Shown one piece after another: positions 7,013 to 8,857 of a stretch of DNA of 8,857 nt. The stretch is from Promethearchaeota archaeon (GTDB lineage: Archaea > Asgardarchaeota > Lokiarchaeia > Sigynarchaeales > SOKP01), in the NCBI GenBank assembly GCA_019057975.1, contig JAHLWJ010000174.1, forward strand, positions 1 to 8,857. The letters are read 5' to 3'. Below the pieces are notes generated by a model that was given only the letters and a program-made list of their open reading frames with translations, did no database searches and was not told the origin of the DNA. The translations under genes and the position numbers were made by a program. How positions within the stretch are numbered: position 1 is the first letter of the stretch; each line of letters begins with the position of its first letter.

Positions 7013-7024
7013 AAGCTTTATATA
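7013..7024 (+). promoter_or_regulatory. Strong TATA box ahead of the 7079-7218 unit
   Basis: AAGCTTTATATA includes TTTATATA at 7017-7024, preceded by a purine-rich stretch like a TFB-recognition element. Initiation would be expected near 7045. The only candidates downstream on this strand are the inverted-repeat structure at 7079-7218 and the 34-codon ORF within it. Confidence 0.55.
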
Positions 7025-7078
7025 CACTTTTGTCTTATTATTTCTGTGAAGTTGTAATTCATCATTCCTATTTAAAAT

Positions 7079-7218
7079 GGGGTGATATATAGTCTAATAT
7101 GTATATTCACTGTACTATAGAGGAGAATGATTTAATTAGCCTTAACAGAAGTACACGTGATACACGAGACAGGAAAACAATCGTTATTCCAAAAAAAGAT
7201 TAATTCTATATACACCCC
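7079..7218 (+). ncRNA. Candidate structured RNA, three-way junction (putative)
   Basis: Three helices can be drawn from the sequence. P1 pairs GGGGTG and TATATAG (7079-7084, 7086-7092) with CTATATA and CACCCC (7206-7218), giving 13 pairs with A7085 bulged. P2 pairs CACTGTACT (7108-7116) with AGTACA and GTG (7150-7155, 7157-7159), with C7156 bulged. P3 pairs ATA and ACGA (7160-7162, 7164-7167) with TCGT and TAT (7181-7187), with C7163 bulged. P2 and P3 abut with no spacer, so they could stack. A good TATA box lies upstream and T-rich sequence lies downstream. It is not a tRNA (no T-arm) and I recognise no 5S, SRP or RNase P signature. The same span holds a 34-codon ORF, so it may instead be mRNA with structure. 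The helices were found by eye and not scored. Confidence 0.35.
7099..7203 (+). CDS. Possible 34-residue hydrophilic peptide (uncertain)
   Basis: ATG at 7099 opens 34 codons ending in TAA at 7201-7203. The peptide starts MYIHCTIEENDLISL and continues into an Arg/Lys/Asp-rich end, RDTRDRKTIVIPKKD. It is fully hydrophilic with one cysteine and has no known motif. A GGTGAT element complementary to the 16S 3-prime end lies at 7081-7086, but the 12-base gap to the ATG is longer than usual. The frame upstream closes at a TAG at 7090, so no longer version exists. The ORF is tightly bracketed by the 13-bp inverted repeat (6 bases before the ATG, 2 bases after the stop). It could be a genuine small protein or a chance frame within an RNA gene. 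Confidence 0.3.
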   Translation: MYIHCTIEENDLISLNRSTRDTRDRKTIVIPKKD

Positions 7219-7242
7219 ACCCTAAAAATCACCCTAAAAATC
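7219..7242. repeat. Tandem 12-bp direct repeat (two copies)
   Basis: ACCCTAAAAATC occurs twice in perfect tandem (7219-7230 and 7231-7242), directly after the right arm of the inverted repeat. On the minus strand this gives two GATTTTTAGGGT units. The minus-strand stretch AGGGTGATTTTTAG (7222-7235) matches 12 of 14 bases of the left arm GGGGTGATATATAG at 7079. TAAAAATC (7235-7242) is also complementary to GATTTTTA at 7261-7268. The repeat may serve as a terminator for the convergent genes or as a protein-binding site. Confidence 0.6.
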
Positions 7243-7260
7243 ATATCCCCTTAAAATTAG

Positions 7261-7270
7261 GATTTTTATT
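7261..7270 (+). terminator. Possible terminator of the 7079-7218 unit
   Basis: GATTTTTATT is T-rich and can pair through GATTTTTA (7261-7268) with TAAAAATC (7235-7242), leaving an 18-base loop. It overlaps the stop end of the convergent ogg gene. The same region on the minus strand has several short T-runs that could end ogg. Confidence 0.3.
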
Positions 7271-7892
7271 TAAGAATCTTTCCAGTTTCCATATACCACA
7301 TATAAAAGTCAAGTTCAGCAAGATTAAGGTTTAATCCTTCTGCGATTTTTTCTAATAATTCCTCTATTTCAAGATATTTTGTCTTCGTTAAAGTTTTTGG
7401 CTTTTCAATTAAGTTAAATTTTATTAAGAGATCTAAAATATGAAAATCTATTATCGCATAATCCGTAAAGCCTATATTTCTTAAAAAATGGCTAGCTTCT
7501 TTATATCCTAATCCTTTAATATTTTTTACAATCCACTCTCTTAACTTATGGAGATCCTTATAGGTTTTAATATTACTTTTTAATTCTCCTTGTAATTCTC
7601 TTGCTTGTAAAATATATTTCGCTCTAATATTAGGAAACCTATAGCCATATAGTCTTAAATTTTGAGCTAATTTCTCTTCAGATAAATTGTGGAATCCATC
7701 ACCTATTAACTTTTGAACTTCAATACATTTCTCTGCACTGCAGTTTGCTGTCATAACGCAAAAGCAAAGTTCTCCAAATATTTTATCATGAAATTTGCTT
7801 CTAATTTCTTTAAATTCGTTAATTCTGCTTTCTACTAATTTACTAACTTCACTCTTCTTAAGATTGTTTATAACATCAAATAAATCTTGCAT
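7266..7892 (-). CDS. ogg: N-glycosylase/DNA lyase, archaeal Ogg2 type
   Basis: 208 residues, the normal length for archaeal Ogg2. It excises 8-oxoguanine from DNA and cleaves the abasic site by beta-elimination (base excision repair). The helix-hairpin-helix and GPD region is clear: KNIKGLGYKEASHFLRNIG (123-141), then DYAIIDFHILDLL (144-156). Lys131 is the expected Schiff-base lysine and Asp149 the catalytic aspartate. Their 18-residue spacing agrees with the Methanocaldococcus jannaschii enzyme as I recall it. The C-terminus WYMETGKILK (199-208) matches the family's conserved tail with its terminal lysine, which takes part in recognition of the damaged base in this group. The N-terminal segment FGELCFCVMTANCSA (39-53) is also family-like. 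The start is fixed by an in-frame stop nine bases upstream. No Shine-Dalgarno is visible. It stands alone, convergent with the unit at 7079-7218. Confidence 0.93.
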   Translation of the reverse strand: MQDLFDVINNLKKSEVSKLVESRINEFKEIRSKFHDKIFGELCFCVMTANCSAEKCIEVQKLIGDGFHNLSEEKLAQNLRLYGYRFPNIRAKYILQARELQGELKSNIKTYKDLHKLREWIVKNIKGLGYKEASHFLRNIGFTDYAIIDFHILDLLIKFNLIEKPKTLTKTKYLEIEELLEKIAEGLNLNLAELDFYMWYMETGKILK

Positions 7893-8057
7893 TTTTTCTT
7901 AAGAATTAAGCATAATTTTTATTTTAGATTCTTTAATAAAATAAGTCTAAATTTCATTTTCCAAAATTTAGTGATATCTATATATTATATTAGAAAATAA
8001 AAAAGCACAAAAATTTATTATCTAAATACTAAAAGATTTTTACACACAAATTATACT

Positions 8058-8067
8058 CTATAAAAAT
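8058..8067 (+). promoter_or_regulatory. TATA-like element within the non-coding stretch
   Basis: CTATAAAAAT is a good TATA match lying 148 bases before the orphan gene ATG. Initiation would fall near 8088, in a locally GC-richer patch with no ORF. It could drive a small RNA or give the orphan gene a long leader. Confidence 0.3.
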
Positions 8068-8157
8068 ATCGCTGTACGGGGTTATTAGTAGTAGTTAACT
8101 TAGGAAAAACCAAAATTGTGCCGGAATACTATAACAAAAATTTGATAAAATAAACTG

Positions 8158-8178
8158 ACTTAAAAATAAGTTTTAAGT
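8158..8178. repeat. Perfect 8-bp inverted repeat next to the orphan-gene TATA box
   Basis: ACTTAAAA (8158-8165), a five-base spacer ATAAG, then TTTTAAGT (8171-8178). It abuts the TATA-like TTTAAATAAA, so a dimeric regulator bound here would compete with TBP or TFB. It could also be a weak hairpin. AT-rich DNA produces such repeats by chance. Confidence 0.45.
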
Positions 8179-8187
8179 TTAAATAAA
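8178..8187 (+). promoter_or_regulatory. TATA box of the orphan 104-residue gene
   Basis: TTTAAATAAA, centred about 32 bases before the ATG at 8215. A start near 8208 would leave only a few bases of leader, consistent with the lack of a Shine-Dalgarno sequence. Confidence 0.4.
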
Positions 8188-8214
8188 TAGAATCGAAAGG
8201 CGTATTAAAAAAAG

Positions 8215-8529
8215 ATGAAAATTAACAAGAATACTGAAGATTTTGAGTTAGATTGTTATTTGAAAATACTTGAATATTTTCAAAACGAAAATGTAAATCG
8301 GGAAAGAACTAAGATTTGGAAAGATCATTCCTTAATAGAATTGATGAAATTATTAGATAAAGCAAAAAACCGAGTTTTAGTTACTAATTCTATTATTTTA
8401 ATGTTGTCATTATTTGAAAATATGCCTCCCGATACTTATAATAATCGTGGAGTTAATATTAATCGCATATCTGTTAAAGACAGAAAATCTTTAATTGCAG
8501 ATTTAAGAGAAGAATTTTTACCTAACTAA
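8215..8529 (+). CDS. Hypothetical protein, 104 residues
   Basis: I do not recognise this protein. It is soluble and largely helical by eye, rich in Asn, Lys, Leu and Glu, with no signal peptide, membrane segment, cysteine pair or nucleotide-binding motif. Residues 8-22 (EDFELDCYLKILEYF) and 38-68 (DHSLIELMKLLDKAKN, then VLVTNSIILMLSLFEN) look like successive helices. They are followed by MPPDTYNNRGVNINRISVKDRKSLIADLREEFL, a loop and a final helix. A small all-helical regulatory or winged-helix-like fold is possible but no motif supports it. The start is fixed by an in-frame TAA at 8206. It has its own TATA-like element with an adjoining inverted repeat. It stands alone, with 322 bases before it and 248 after it. 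The sustained frame in such AT-rich DNA supports a real gene. Confidence 0.6.
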   Translation: MKINKNTEDFELDCYLKILEYFQNENVNRERTKIWKDHSLIELMKLLDKAKNRVLVTNSIILMLSLFENMPPDTYNNRGVNINRISVKDRKSLIADLREEFLPN

Positions 8530-8548
8530 TAATTAAATTTGATATTAG

Positions 8549-8580
8549 TTATCATATTTTCTAGATATTTAAAATGATAA
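8549..8580. repeat. Inverted repeat after the orphan gene
   Basis: TTATCAT (8549-8555) and ATGATAA (8574-8580) are perfect 7-bp complements, extendable by three A-T pairs with a one-base bulge. It lies 19 bases past the stop at 8529 and may be a 3-prime-end hairpin. The AT content weakens the call. Confidence 0.35.
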
Positions 8581-8736
8581 ATTAATTTGAGTATTTAATC
8601 GATTTACTCATTTATATAAATATTAATTTCAACTCTTAAAGTAAGTTGACTCATAAATCCTCAAAACATTAATTTAAATTTATAAAATTTTATTTTTATT
8701 ACATAACATTATAATTGATTTTTTTTAATTAATTGG

Positions 8737-8744
8737 GATATATT
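8737..8744 (+). promoter_or_regulatory. TATA box of the gene entering at the right edge
   Basis: GATATATT within TTGGGATATATTCG, centred about 37 bases before the ATG at 8778. Initiation near 8766 would leave a leader of about 12 bases. No Shine-Dalgarno is present. Confidence 0.45.
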
Positions 8745-8777
8745 CGAACAAAACTAATAACAATCAGATGTTTTTTT

Positions 8778-8857
8778 ATGATGAAGTTTAAAACGACCAA
8801 AAAGAAAAGAATTCTGTTTATGATTGCAATTCTAATACCCCTTACATTAAATATATT
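8778..8857 (+). CDS. N-terminus of a membrane-anchored or secreted protein (partial)
   Basis: Twenty-six codons are visible before the window ends. MMKFKTTKKKR (1-11) is strongly basic and is followed by the hydrophobic ILFMIAILIPLTLNI (12-26). That is the layout of a signal peptide or signal anchor. The second ATG (8781) is an equally possible start. A competing ATG at 8768 reaches a stop after seven codons. A TATA box lies about 37 bases upstream. No function can be assigned from this fragment. Confidence 0.55.
   Translation, partial: MMKFKTTKKKRILFMIAILIPLTLNI

Larger units (their letters stand above)
7893..8214. other. Non-coding stretch between ogg and the orphan gene
   Basis: 322 bases with no credible gene on either strand. 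It should hold the ogg promoter (minus strand; AT-rich, no single clear TATA box). On the plus strand it holds a TATA element CTATAAAAAT at 8058-8067, a patch richer in G and C at about 8068-8130, and an inverted repeat just before the orphan gene. A frame is open from 8064 to 8153 but has no usable start and no recognisable product. Confidence 0.5.

Noticed and set aside
7127..7135. AGAGGAG followed by ATG ATT TAA, a well-placed ribosome binding site
   Set aside because: The frame stops after two codons. The AGAGGAG lies in the loop of the candidate helix P2 and may be structural.
7079..7218. Intron-containing tRNA, suggested by the GGGGTG / CACCCC ends
   Set aside because: No T-arm sequence precedes the right arm, there is no recognisable anticodon arm, and the pairing extends to 13 bp rather than 7.
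7079..7218. Miniature mobile element with terminal inverted repeats
   Set aside because: No target-site duplication is visible at the ends, and the inside forms helices rather than a transposase remnant. The RNA reading explains more.
8064..8153. Open frame reading KYRCTGLLVVVNLG, a possible gene remnant
   Set aside because: It has no start codon before a late GTG, is only about 29 codons long, and resembles no family I can name.
8588..8610. TGAGTA / TACTCA inverted repeat
   Set aside because: Only six pairs in AT-rich DNA, with no positional relation to a gene start or end.

Overview
This window looks like chromosomal DNA from a low-GC archaeon. Several genes have a strong TATA box about 25-40 bases upstream of the start and little or no Shine-Dalgarno sequence. 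The family content is also archaeal: a fused ADP-forming acetyl-CoA synthetase, a P-loop/DRTGG protein, a Pyrococcus-type alanine aminotransferase and an Ogg2-type DNA glycosylase. A Lokiarchaeia-like (Asgard) source fits the base composition and gene mix, but nothing here proves it. I see no mobile element, CRISPR array, rRNA or recognisable tRNA.

Layout. (1) 1-873: the C-terminal end of an ABC transporter ATPase overlaps by one base with a complete ABC-2 permease. (2) 1069-4343: acd (acetate-CoA ligase, ADP-forming) is followed after 62 bases by a BioD-like P-loop/DRTGG protein, probably as one operon. (3) 4358-5231, minus strand: a four-helix membrane protein with two Cys/His clusters, then a 68-residue membrane protein, each with its own start signals. 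(4) 5232-6992: a divergent promoter region holding a possible 32-codon ORF, then an alanine aminotransferase and a small two-helix membrane protein with a TTG start. (5) 6993-7265: a promoter followed by a compact unit that could be a structured RNA, a 34-codon peptide gene, or both. (6) 7266-7892, minus strand: Ogg2. (7) 7893-8214: no convincing gene, but a TATA box and an inverted repeat. (8) 8215-8529: an orphan 104-residue protein. (9) 8778-8857: the start of a membrane or secreted protein that runs off the window.

How the genes fit together. Alanine aminotransferase moves amino groups between alanine/pyruvate and glutamate/2-oxoglutarate. Acd turns acyl-CoA (made elsewhere from 2-oxoacids) into a free acid plus ATP. 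The two enzymes fit a peptide- or amino-acid-fermenting archaeon that conserves energy by substrate-level phosphorylation. The P-loop/DRTGG protein next to acd resembles the regulatory N-terminal half of phosphotransacetylase without its catalytic half, so it may regulate or sense this route. That is inference.

The most unusual feature is at 7079-7218. A 13-bp inverted repeat with one bulged base closely brackets a 34-codon ORF. Two more helices can be drawn inside it, giving a three-way junction. It sits behind a good TATA box and in front of a tandem repeat and a T-rich stretch.
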